Assembly (NCBI GenBank): GCA_015064485.1
Contig: SVSD01000016.1
Location: 1-34,123, forward strand
DNA length: 34,123 bases
Direction: 5' to 3'
Source of the DNA: Oscillospiraceae bacterium
GTDB lineage: Bacteria > Bacillota > Clostridia > Oscillospirales > CAG-382
The translations under genes were made by a program, and so were the position numbers. Positions within the stretch are counted from its first letter, which is position 1. The number at the start of each line of letters is the position of its first letter. Below are positions 1 through 9,400 of this stretch, piece after piece. Below the pieces are notes generated by a model, which saw only the letters and a list, made by a program, of their open reading frames with translations, did no database searches and was not told where the DNA came from.

Positions 1-105
1 ATAGAAGATTTCAGAGCACGTGATATCTATATGAGCGACGGACCTTATTCACGTGAACTTGATTTGTGGTCAGAAGCAAGCAGACGCGATTTGCTTGACG
101 AATAA
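1..105 (+). CDS. 3' end of an unidentified gene (partial)
   Basis: Frame 1 is open from the window edge to a TAA at 103-105, giving 34 C-terminal residues ending in RRDLLDE. The tail is charged and hydrophilic, with no membrane segment. The next gene starts 34 bases downstream with its own ribosome binding site, so the two may be co-transcribed. I do not recognise the family and too little is present to infer a function. A spurious open frame of this length at a contig edge cannot be excluded. Confidence 0.45.
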   Translation: MEDFRARDIYMSDGPYSRELDLWSEASRRDLLDE

Positions 106-139
106 TAAATTCAAACTAAGGATACAGGAGAGATTGGTT

Positions 140-619
140 ATGAAAAAGATTTTTGCACTTTTACTTATGGTAGTTATGTCAGTTACACTTCTTGCAGGTT
201 GCAGTGATCCTGTCTATGATGATTTGGAAAACTTCTTGAATGTTGAGATGAAAGAAGTTAATGAAGAGTATACAAAGCTTACAGAAGAAGTTGGGAAATG
301 GGAAGCATTTGAAGATGATGCTGATATCAAAAAAAGCATTGACTCTGTACTTCTTCCTCTTGTAAACAGCTCACTTGAAAAACTCAAGAGTATTACCCCT
401 GAAACAGAAGAAGTTAAAGCAATAAAGGATAAGTACGTTAAGGTAATGGATGCTTACAAGACAGGATTTGAAGCTCTCTCTGAAGGTTGTGAAACTCAGG
501 AGGAAGCAACAATAAATGCAGGAAGCCAAAAGCTTGAAGAAGCTGTTGAACTTCTTGACGAATATAACAAAGCATTAGAAGAGCTTGCTAAAGAGCACGG
601 CTCAGAAGTTGAGTATTAA
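140..619 (+). CDS. small exported lipoprotein, unknown function
   Basis: This encodes a 159-residue protein. The start at 140 is chosen because AGGAG at 126-130 lies upstream and the product begins with a textbook lipoprotein signal (MKK, hydrophobic core, lipobox LLAGC). The predicted lipidated Cys is residue 21. The mature part is acidic, rich in Glu and Lys, and looks almost wholly helical or coiled-coil, with no enzymatic motif. It is probably anchored to the outer face of the cytoplasmic membrane (inferred from the lipobox). An in-frame extension upstream to 53 would bury the signal peptide and is rejected. Role unknown; family not recognised. Confidence 0.85.
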   Translation: MKKIFALLLMVVMSVTLLAGCSDPVYDDLENFLNVEMKEVNEEYTKLTEEVGKWEAFEDDADIKKSIDSVLLPLVNSSLEKLKSITPETEEVKAIKDKYVKVMDAYKTGFEALSEGCETQEEATINAGSQKLEEAVELLDEYNKALEELAKEHGSEVEY

Positions 620-660
620 TAGCAGAACAGTGTATTGAGAAAAATCGAATGCAAAAAACT

Positions 661-692
661 ACCAAAGGCACTCCAAACGGAGTGCCTTTGGT
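661..692 (-). terminator. perfect hairpin, intrinsic terminator for the minus-strand toxin-antitoxin-like operon
   Basis: A 14-bp perfect stem (arms 661-674 and 679-692) closes a 4-base loop AAAC. On the minus strand the stem is followed by AGTTTTTTGC, a U tract, so it should terminate transcription arriving from the genes at 830-2141. On the plus strand there is no T run after it, so termination of the lipoprotein gene is less certain. Confidence 0.8.
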
Positions 693-792
693 GTATCTGA
701 CGATATGATGATAGCAAGAAATAATTTGCCTATAAATATTTCTCATTGCTTTCTCCGTTTTTTTATTCTGCTACAGTATTTCAAAGCGATTT

Positions 793-836
793 GACATTTA
801 TTCCGACAAAAACGAGGTGAAAATGACATTTATTCC
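793..836. repeat. 12-bp direct repeat GACATTTATTCC (793-804 and 825-836)
   Basis: The same 12 bases occur twice, 32 bases apart. The second copy overlaps the stop codon of the XRE-domain gene. This could be a small duplication at the edge of an inserted module or a chance slippage product. No further copy was seen on the far side of the two-gene module. Confidence 0.5.
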
Positions 837-1477
837 ATTGGATTTTCCAGCAAGTCCTCAATATCACATCCAAGAACCCTTGATAGCTTATACAGCGTTC
901 CTGCCTGTGCCTTATCTATATCATTTGCCTTTTGCTCATACATCTGTATCGACCTTATGTGAACACCTGACTTTTCTGAAAGCTCTGACTGGGAAAGGCC
1001 TCTGCTCTCACGAATACGCTTTAATTTGGTATCGGCATCAATTTCCGTATAGAACGCATTTAACGCTTCAATAAACTGCGAAATGTCCATTTCGTGATAA
1101 ATCGGGTACATGGATATGATTTTTGAAAGAGATGCGTACTCAAAAATGTCCTTGAATCTTCTTCCGGTATACCATTGATACTCCGCCAACGCCCAGCCTG
1201 CCCAGTATTCCGGCGATTTGCTGTCCTTGATACTCGGCTCGGGGAGAACCTTTTCTCTATAAATTTTGCCTATAACAAGCCTTGCTAGTTCTATTCCCGA
1301 CATTCCCGAGAGAATGGCAGGGTTGCCGCGTTCAAACTGCTCAGCATAGCCGGAGGTTACAAACATCATTGCAAACAAGTCACTTTTTATTCCACAATCG
1401 TTGATGGCATAGTCAAAAGCCAAAGATAAACGAACTTTTGCATTATTCAGATAAGATTTGTCGTATGCGTGGGTCAT
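830..1477 (-). CDS. XRE-family HTH protein, probable antitoxin of an ART-type toxin
   Basis: This 215-residue protein has two parts. Residues 1-145 are an unrecognised helical region. Residues 151-212 are a canonical XRE/Cro-C1 helix-turn-helix (LSQSELSEKSGV, with the recognition helix around IRSIQMYEQ). The start at 1477 has a good upstream site (GAGAGGAGATA). Its first 35 bases overlap the end of the upstream DUF3990-like gene, so the two are translationally coupled. An HTH protein encoded directly after a putative toxin fits an antitoxin/autorepressor, and the palindromes at the operon promoter are plausible binding sites. The toxin-second, antitoxin-first order common in other systems is reversed here. 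Function is inferred from context. Confidence 0.75.
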   Translation of the reverse strand: MTHAYDKSYLNNAKVRLSLAFDYAINDCGIKSDLFAMMFVTSGYAEQFERGNPAILSGMSGIELARLVIGKIYREKVLPEPSIKDSKSPEYWAGWALAEYQWYTGRRFKDIFEYASLSKIISMYPIYHEMDISQFIEALNAFYTEIDADTKLKRIRESRGLSQSELSEKSGVHIRSIQMYEQKANDIDKAQAGTLYKLSRVLGCDIEDLLENPME

Positions 1478-2141
1478 CGTTCTTTATCTCCTCTCTGAGT
1501 ATGTCCATAACGAATATGTCGTCACGGTATGACTTGCTTTTTCTTATATCGTTTTTGTAAGTTTCTCTTGCTTTTGTATCACGGACAAGAAATTTCGGAT
1601 AATAAATGCTTTTGTCTACAGGTTCTGCATCAATAAATTTTATGCGATCATATGCTTTTTTTGATACAAGAACTGTCTGCTCACCGAGCTTCCCAAGCCT
1701 CAACGCTTTATTTAAGCTTCTCAGTGATAGTCCGTTTTCCACAAAGCTTTCGGCATATCTGAAATATGAATCATCGGCACGATAGCCGGTAACTATATCA
1801 TATTCTGCCGTATCAATGGCGAAATTATCTATGATATAGTTTTTTGCATCAATGGCAATTTCCGAGTCGAGAGATAATGTTCTGTTTTTGAGAAGCAGGG
1901 CAATCCAGTTGAGAACAGTGTGGCTGTCATCTGTCAAATCAAGTATTTTTAAGTCCGATAAATCTATTTCATAACGATTGCTGAAGCCGTCTTTGTTTTG
2001 CTTGCACGCCCATTCCTTTGACATTTCGCAGAGTTTTGTACAATAAAAGCCTTTTCCGTAATCGTTTTTGGGATTACCTTTGTCATAGTCAGGCTTTTCA
2101 ATAATATGATCTGTTCCGTGGAATAGTTCTATTCTATTCAT
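1443..2141 (-). CDS. DUF3990-like protein, putative ADP-ribosyltransferase-fold toxin
   Basis: The protein has 232 residues. Its N-terminus has the pattern of DUF3990-type proteins: LFHGT at 6-10, then YGKGFYCT at 28-35 followed by a Trp (EWA). A conserved-looking VTGYRADDSYF lies at 117-127 and GEQTVLVS at 153-160. The HG(T/S)...GxGFY pattern is what ADP-ribosyltransferase-like folds use to bind NAD, with a downstream Glu as candidate catalytic residue (E154 is the one I would test). The start at 2141 is preferred over an in-frame ATG at 2147, because AGGAG sits 7 bases from the former and only 1 base from the latter. It is the first gene of the operon. The family assignment rests on motif recall; activity is inferred. 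Confidence 0.7.
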   Translation of the reverse strand: MNRIELFHGTDHIIEKPDYDKGNPKNDYGKGFYCTKLCEMSKEWACKQNKDGFSNRYEIDLSDLKILDLTDDSHTVLNWIALLLKNRTLSLDSEIAIDAKNYIIDNFAIDTAEYDIVTGYRADDSYFRYAESFVENGLSLRSLNKALRLGKLGEQTVLVSKKAYDRIKFIDAEPVDKSIYYPKFLVRDTKARETYKNDIRKSKSYRDDIFVMDILREEIKNDDPRIRQILSE

Positions 2142-2154
2142 ACGCATTCTCCTA

Positions 2155-2197
2155 TATCATTGTAATGTTACAGCTATATTATATCATCCCAATGATA
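2155..2197. promoter_or_regulatory. operator-like inverted repeats across the toxin-antitoxin promoter
   Basis: TATCAT (2182-2187) and ATGATA (2192-2197) form an inverted repeat with a 4-base gap inside the -35/-10 spacer. A further TATCATTG at 2155-2162 is the exact reverse complement of CAATGATA at 2190-2197. The overlapping CATTGTAATG (2158-2167) is itself nearly palindromic. These are plausible sites for the XRE protein encoded in the operon; binding is inferred. Confidence 0.6.
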
Positions 2198-2206
2198 GTT
2201 TGTCAA
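2178..2206 (-). promoter_or_regulatory. consensus sigma-A promoter of the toxin-antitoxin-like operon
   Basis: On the minus strand a perfect TTGACA (2201-2206) and a perfect TATAAT (2178-2183) are separated by exactly 17 bases, 37 bases upstream of the first start codon. A promoter this strong needs a repressor if the product is toxic, which fits the operator-like palindrome within the spacer. Confidence 0.9.
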
Positions 2207-2221
2207 GTGTTATTCAAATTA

Positions 2222-2847
2222 TTATTGTTTTCGCTTCAACGCTTTTACGGGGAATGTAATTCCATTCTTTTCCACTGCTTGTCTTTGAAAAGGCATATCA
2301 AGATTTTCAAAGAGTTTATTTTTAACTATCCTCTCTGTTAAGCTATGACAAACATAATATTCGCTCGTAGTTTTCTCTATGTAATTTACAATAAAGTCTT
2401 CTTGCTCTTTGTTGAGTGCAAATATAATAGGATTGAATTTGTTACCCGTTTTTTCGGCTTGATGGAGTGCTCTTTTCAGCTTGCTTACATTTCCGTCACA
2501 TGCGATATAAATTGGTGTTCCGTTAAGCTTCTCGCAATGAAACAAGCTGTAAGCCGGGAAACCCACTTCGCATTGTTTATCTTGACTTGGTAACTCTGTC
2601 TGTTGATACTGGTCTTAACATCCTCGGGAAATGTATATCCCATATCTGCAAGGAAAGCTTTTCCTTGACTTGTAAGCTTAAAGCTTTGTTTGTTGCTTTG
2701 CTGTTTTATCATCTTGAATTCCTGCAAGTTTTTATAGACATTAATCCCGAGCATCTCGCTTTTGTATCTTTCCTGCAAGTCCTTCGGGAAATATCTGCAA
2801 AGACCGCAAAGCCTTAAAAAGTTATAATCATATACATCGTAAATCAT
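2222..2847 (-). pseudogene. frameshifted winged-helix protein, mobile-element remnant
   Basis: Two overlapping minus-strand frames (2485-2847 and 2222-2566) look like one gene of about 208 codons broken by a single-base deletion. The first frame starts at 2847 after GGAGG at normal spacing. It encodes a winged-helix-like N-terminus ending in a short wing and LTSQGKAFLADMGY. Its sequence NNAKW is continued sensibly in the second frame as GFPAYSLFH; adding one G to the GGG run near 2563-2565 would restore NNAKWGFPAYSLFH. The second part, about 100 residues, has alternating strands and helices. Proteins of this layout (winged helix plus an unknown domain) are common on clostridial conjugative elements and plasmids, but I cannot name the family. 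No transposase or integrase remains nearby. Confidence 0.65.
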
Positions 2848-3030
2848 AAATCGCTCCTCCTTCTATACTAGGGTGACGCTGTGTCTGAATTTTCTGAAAA
2901 GTTCCACCTCTGAAAGTCTTGATATATGGGCGTTTTGAGGGTGTTCAGGGGTGGAGAAGTCGAGTTAAAAAACGCCCATTTGCTAATGTTTGTAAAAATC
3001 AAAATCGCTCCCGGTATAAATACACTTTTG
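2848..3030. other. intergenic region with interleaved inverted repeats, no gene seen
   Basis: No supported coding region is present. Two inverted repeats interleave: CCACCTCTGA (2904-2913) with TCAGGGGTGG (2945-2954, 9 of 10), and TGGGCGTTTT (2927-2936) with AAAACGCCCA (2969-2978, perfect). If transcribed, this is the connectivity of an H-type pseudoknot. If DNA, it could be a relic of a mobile-element origin or end, given the neighbouring broken gene. Function not known. Confidence 0.4.
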
Positions 3031-3084
3031 CCGATAAAAACGGCGTACTGATTTTCTTTTCAGTACGCCAATTTCTTTTATCGG
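3031..3084 (-). terminator. nested hairpin terminator of the SASP-like gene
   Basis: The inner stem is GGCGTACTGA (3042-3051) with TCAGTACGCC (3060-3069), 10 bp around an 8-base loop. On the minus strand it is followed by GTTTTTATC, giving an intrinsic terminator downstream of the gene at 3114-3209. An outer pair, CCGATAAAA (3031-3039) with TTTTATCGG (3076-3084), could extend or compete with the stem. The inner GCGTACTGA arm is also used by the terminator of the giant gene at 12987. Confidence 0.75.
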
Positions 3085-3113
3085 GCCGGTTTAATAAGTA
3101 TTTTGATTTTTGT

Positions 3114-3209
3114 TTAATATGTATCGGTGACATCCTCATCAGAAGCTGCTTCCATCTTGAACTTGTCAAGTGCAGCTCTTGCTTCGGGAACAAGATTCTT
3201 ATTTGTCAT
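3114..3209 (-). CDS. short alpha/beta-type SASP-like protein (31 aa)
   Basis: The minus strand encodes a 31-residue peptide starting at 3209 after AAGGAGAAATTCAAA. It contains NKNLVPEARAALDKFKMEAA, the N-terminal DNA-binding signature of alpha/beta-type small acid-soluble spore proteins, which coat spore DNA and protect it from UV. Typical family members are about 60-70 residues and continue with a second helix containing a G-G-x-M-V/K-K motif. Here the frame ends after SDEDVTDTY, so half of the fold is missing. Past the stop I see nothing resembling the missing half. It is either a truncated relic or a genuine short variant; the intact ribosome site and terminator favour expression. Confidence 0.75.
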   Translation of the reverse strand: MTNKNLVPEARAALDKFKMEAASDEDVTDTY

Positions 3210-3249
3210 TTTGAATTTCTCCTTAATTAACTCGTTTATCTATATCATT

Positions 3250-3280
3250 AGAGCTGCCAAGAAACTTTCTTTGCGGCTCT
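3250..3280. repeat. imperfect 15-bp inverted repeat upstream of the SASP-like gene
   Basis: AGAGCTGCCAAGAAA (3250-3264) and TTTCTTTGCGGCTCT (3266-3280) pair at 13 of 15 positions, one of the exceptions being a G-T wobble. It lies in the divergent region between the SASP-like gene (minus) and the giant gene (plus). It lacks a U tract on either side, so a regulatory or leader role is more likely than termination. Confidence 0.45.
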
Positions 3281-3369
3281 GATATTATTATTTCAAACAA
3301 CAAAATAAATATTAAATGTATTTTTTGGAAGTTTATTTAAATTCCTTCTCTATAATATTATACTTTTTG

Positions 3370-3398
3370 TTGAAATTAATTATATTTTATGGTATTAT
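3370..3398 (+). promoter_or_regulatory. sigma-A promoter of the giant beta-helix gene
   Basis: TTGAAA (3370-3375), a 17-base spacer and TATTAT (3393-3398) lie about 65 bases before the chosen start. The near-palindrome GGTATTATAAATTTATATTACC covers the -10 (3391-3412) and could bind a regulator. Confidence 0.7.
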
Positions 3399-3462
3399 AA
3401 ATTTATATTACCGGTTATGAAATTTACGATTTTTGCAAAAAAACAAAAGGGAGAATTTCAAT

Positions 3463-6400
3463 ATGAATATCAGAAGTTTAACAAAAAGATTATCCGCTTC
3501 TGCCTTAGCACTGTGTATTCTTGTAACAATGCTGGATACAGGTTTAATAAGTTACGCTGAAGACGATATCGGTGTAACTGTTGAAACAGGTGATGGAGAC
3601 AACGGAGTAATTCCTGAAGAGGGTTGGGGTGATGAGGATGATCCCGAAGAACCTGTTATAATTGAAACTATTGTTTCATCTGCCGAAGAACTTGAGGCGG
3701 CGCTCAAAGATGATTACAACAAGATTGATATTTTATGTGATTTTGTTGTAGACAGGACTTTTTATATCACAAAGGATACTGTCATTTTTTCTCAAGAAGA
3801 TATTACTCTTACAAGACATCCTGATTTCGGAGGGGATATTTTCGTATTTGGTCCCGAAGATAAGCCTATCAGCCAGGTTTATGATCCCGTTAATGTCACT
3901 TTCGGAAGCGAAGAAGCAAAAATCACAATAGACGGAAATAAATCAAATGTCAATGTCGATGTTGTGGGAACGGTATTCTTGGTAAGAAACCTTGCAGAGG
4001 TTCAACTTTTCGGAGTAACCGTAACAAACGCAAAAAAAGTCGGAAACGAAACGATACTTGACGAAGAAAAATATGATGTTACATATAAGTCACAGGTCGG
4101 CGGTGCGGCAATTATCTTAGATTCGGGAAAACTTGATATTTATGATTCCGAATTTATAAATAACGAAGTAAATGTATTTGAAAACGATACTGCAGACTCC
4201 TTAAGCGGAAGAGGAGCTGCTATCTACAGCTTCGGAGAGCTTAATATATACAATTCAAAATTTGCAGGCAACCACGCAACAAAGGGCGGAGCTATCTATA
4301 ACTACAGAGAAACACACTTAAACGATACAGATTTCGAAGGAAACACATCATCGACATCAGGCGGTGCAATCTATATTCCTTCAAGCGTTTCTGCGTATCT
4401 GTTCACCGACGATGTTTCATTTAAAGGAAATACAGCCGCAACAGGCGGTGCGATTCACTCCGGAGGAACAACAAACTTTGCAGATACTTCGTTTACGGGA
4501 AATGAAGCAACAAACGGTAACGGAGGAGCAATTTATACAATAAGCAAAAAGACCTCGGAAAAGAGCCTTAAAGCAGAAAATGTATCATTTACAGACAATA
4601 TTTCATCCGATAACGGGGGAGCTGTCTATATTACAGCTGCCAGCGGCAAGGATGCAGACGGAAATACAATAAAGATCGGTTCGGAAACATTGTTTAACGG
4701 AGTTTCATTTACCGGAAACAAAGCAAACGGCGGACACGGAGGTGCTATCTGGACAGCCGGCGGCGATGAAACAGACATAAAGACAATAGAGCTTTATAAC
4801 GCTGAATTTTCCGAAAATCAGGCATACTATAACGGCGGTGCTATTTATGTAAGCTCCAACACATCTGCATACTTAGAAAACGCAAAATTCAATAAAAACA
4901 ATGCCCTTGCCGATAACGGCACAAAATACGGAGGAGGTGCGGTTTACTCCACAGGATCTACTATTGAAATTAACGGTGCTGAATTTATTGAAAACAAATC
5001 AGGATATATGGGCGGTGCATTCGAAATGCATTCTTCCAGTGTTGCAACTCTAAATAACATTACAGCAACAGACAATATCGCAGAAAATTCAACAGGCGGC
5101 GCGTTTGAAATACAGTCATCATCTTCTATATCTATAAATAATGTTACTGCAAGCGGAAATAAATCTCTTAATAGCCGCGGCGGCTTTATGGATGTAAAGA
5201 ATGCAGAAGCCAAAATATGGAATTCTGTAATCGGGGAAAGTACTGCAACGGTAGGTGGTGCTATAGCATACCAAGAAGGTTCCAAAGGCGGAATTTATAA
5301 CACTCAATTCAATAATAATGAAACGACAAGCAATGGCGGTGCTATATATATATACACCAATGGTGAGAAAGTAACACTTCACACAGTTAGTTTCAACAAC
5401 AATACATCCGGCGCATATGGCGGTGCCATTTATGTTTCGAAAGCCAGTATCGCCGATATGTATAACATTTCAGCAAAAGAAAACAGCGCAGTATCCGGCG
5501 GCTTTATGTATGAAACAACAACAGGAACGGTGGTTAACTTAAACGGCTTTACTGTTTCGGGCAATACTGCAACCAACGGTTCAATCATATATGGTAATTC
5601 TGCAGGTGCAAAGCTTAACATAAATAAATCAAACTATTTTGATGAAAATATGACAACCGAACTTGATGAAGCGTATTGGGAAACTGCTATTGTAAATAAG
5701 CTTACAGTAACTAACATAATTTCTCTTATTCCCGGATATAAAGACTTTGGTGAAGAAGACGGCGACGGTGAAGACACTTCCACTGAAATCATTGTCGGCG
5801 TTATGAACGCTTCAGAATTTGAGCAAGCGATTAATCAGGGTTACGATAATATTCAGATTTTAAAAGGATTTAATGTAGACAGAACCTTTGAAATCTCAAA
5901 AAACAAAAAAATTTTCGCAAAAAATGATGTAATACTAAAAAGAGATCCGTCCTTCGCCGGCGATATGTTTATATTAGGACCGTCAGAAAAGACCGGTGAA
6001 ACTGTTGTAATAAACTTCGGAAGCGAAGAAGCAAAAATCACAATAGACGGAAATAAATCAAATGTCAATGTCGATGTTGTGGGAACGGTATTCTTGGTAA
6101 GAAACCTTGCGGAGGTTCAACTTTTCGGAGTAACCGTAACAAACGCAAAAAAAGTCGGAAACGAAACGATACTTGACGAAGAAAAATATGATGTTACATA
6201 TAAGTCACAGGTCGGCGGTGCGGCAATTATCTTAGATTCGGGAAAACTTGATATTTATGATTCCGAATTTATAAATAACGAAGTAAATGTATTTGAAAAC
6301 GATACTGCAGACTCCTTAAGCGGAAGAGGAGCTGCTATCTACAGCTTCGGAGAGCTTAATATATACAATTCAAAATTTGCAGGCAACCACGCAACAAAGG

Positions 6401-9400
6401 GCGGAGCTATCTATAACTACAGAGAAACACACTTAAACGATACAGATTTCGAAGGAAACACATCATCGACATCAGGCGGTGCAATCTATATTCCTTCAAG
6501 CGTTTCTGCGTATCTGTTCACCGACGATGTTTCATTTAAAGGAAATACAGCCGCAACAGGCGGTGCGATTCACTCCGGAGGAACAACAAACTTTGCAGAT
6601 ACTTCGTTTACGGGAAATGAAGCAACAAACGGTAACGGAGGAGCAATTTATACAATAAGCAAAAAGACCTCGGAAAAGAGCCTTAAAGCAGAAAATGTAT
6701 CATTTACAGACAATATTTCATCCGATAACGGGGGAGCTGTCTATATTACAGCTGCCAGCGGCAAGGATGCAGACGGAAATACAATAAAGATCGGTTCGGA
6801 AACATTGTTTAACGGAGTTTCATTTACCGGAAACAAAGCAAACGGCGGACACGGAGGTGCTGTCTGGACAGCCGGCGGCGATGAAACAGACATAAAGACA
6901 ATAGAGCTTTATAACGCTGAATTTTCCGAAAATCAGGCATACTATAACGGCGGTGCTATCTATATGGGCAGTAAAACAGTGTCTTATATGGAAAATGTAG
7001 TATTTACCAAGAACAAAGCTCTTGCATCCTCAGAAACGAGATACGGCGGAGGTGCTCTTTACGGCACAGGTGCAACGATTGAAATTAATGGGGCAAAGTT
7101 TATTGAAAATGTTTCAGACTACTACGGCGGTGCTATTGAGATCCACTCATCTTCTGTTGCTACATTAAACGATATTACTGCAGAAAGAAACAGTGCGGGT
7201 TACGCAGGCGGTTTTCTTTATGCAAAAGGTTCAGTATTCAAAGTATATAATTCTTATATAAAAGGGAATAGCGCACAAGAATCAGGCGGTGCTATGTTTA
7301 TCCGCGAAAGCACTGAGGGCGAAATCCATAAAACTGATTTTATTGAAAATACTGCAGTAACCAAAAACGGCGGCGCATTATACATATACACAAACGGTGG
7401 CAATGTAACACTTAATAAAATTTTATTAAAGGGTAATACTGCTCCCGGCAACGGCGGTGCTATCTACGCATCCGGCAAGAGTATTATTAATATGTATAAT
7501 ATAGAGGCTGTGGAAAATAATGCTGCAAGCGGCGGCTTTATGTATGAAACCGTAAGCGGAAGCGGCACTGTTGTAAATTTAAACGGTTTGACCGTTGAGG
7601 GAAATACTGCGTCGAAGGGTCCTATTATCTTTGGTGCCACAACAGGCGCAACACTTAATATAAACAAATCAAATTATATTGATAGAGATGCTTCGGGCGA
7701 GTATGATGATACCTACTGGGAGAGTGCAATAGCCAACAAACTTACGATCAATGATTTGTCCGGAGAAATACCGAAGCCGGGAGACTACGGCGATGAAATA
7801 ACAGATAATATGACTGAGATCTGCGATGTAAGAACTGTTGACGAATTAGAAGAAGCACTTGCAGGCAATGCCGAAAACATCCGAATTACAAGTAATATTG
7901 TTGTTGACAGAACTTTATATGTAATCGGTAAAAAAGTTTTGTTCACAACTACAAAGAAATCCGTTACAAGAAGTCCTGATTTTTACGGAGATATGTTTGT
8001 CGTCGGAGAAGATAAAGACGGTAGCTATCCTCTTATAGATGGTATTGAAACAGAATTTACCCTCGGTAACCCTCAATCGGTTACAGAAAACTTACTTATT
8101 ATTAATGGTAACGATGAAAATATCACAGGTGAAATAACAGGTTCTGCGATGTTTGTCGCCGGATGTGCTAAAGTAAATATTTATGATAACACATCAATAA
8201 TAAATAACCGCAAAAACGGAAACAGCCGTATATTTGATGAAAAGTACGGTGTTAATTCAGCAGAAAAAGCTGGCGGTTCTGCTATTATCAATATAGACGG
8301 TACAATTACAATATACGGCGGTTTGTTTAAAGATAATATATCGGAACCCGGAAAAATAATAGCTGAAGACGGAACCGAATCCGAAACCGTAATAAACGGC
8401 GGTGCTATTCATAACAGAGGAACTATCGCAATATACGGTGGCAGATTCACAGGCAACGAAGGTACACTCGGCGGTGTTATGTATAACTTGAAGCGAATTG
8501 ATATTTTCGGCGGCGATTTCATTGAAAATCATGCTTTCAGAAACGGCGGCGCAATTTACCTGGCAAGTACGCAGTACGCGCATCTTTATATCGGAAAAAA
8601 TGAAGGCGCCGGTGTAAGCGATAAAGTGTTGTTCAAGAATAATATTTCAGATTCATCGGGCGCGGCGCTGTACAACTCTGTAATGGGTGCAATTATAATC
8701 AACGGTGATACAACATTCGAAGATAATTTCGCTAATGCCTCCGGTGGTGCGGTTGCGACCTACGGTACAACAAATATTAAAAACACCGTATTCACCAACA
8801 ACAAAGCGAAAACGCGAGGCGGGGCAGTATACCTTTCAAATTCAAATGAAGTATATACGACAAGAATAGTTAATGTTGAAAACTCGTCGTTTATCGGAAA
8901 TGAATCTACAGTCGGCGGTGCTGTCGCAGTATATTCGTCCAATGCTGATTTTAAAGAAGGCGGTATAATCGAAATAGATAACTGTCTTTTCTTCGGAAAT
9001 AAGGCAACAAACCTTTCGGATAAGGAAACAACAAGTGTATTCGGTGGTGCAATCTACAATTCGAGAAAAGGTTCTGTTAAAGTTACAAATTCTGACTTTA
9101 CAGGAAACACAGCAGAGTACGAGGGCGGTGTTATCTATGCTGCCGGTGAAAGCAATACAATATTTACTGATTCTACCTTTACAAACAACTCTGCTACTAA
9201 TGAAAAATCCCGCGGCGGTGTTCTTTCGGTTCACAGTGCGAATGTTGAATTTGATGGTGTTACTTTTGACGGTAACAATGCTAAGACAAACGGCGGCGCA
9301 CTTTATATTTCATATACAACAGCAAGTACCGTTAACTCAACCGTAAAAGTTAATAATTCTGTTTTCAAAGATAATATTTCGGGTGCAAACGGCGGTGCAG

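Noticed and set aside
817-1074. Plus-strand open frame opposite the XRE protein
   Set aside because: Antisense to a well-supported gene; no ribosome site specific to it that outweighs the minus-strand gene.
8842-9234. Minus-strand open frame inside the giant gene
   Set aside because: A shadow of the repetitive coding strand; composition follows the GGA/FxxN codons.
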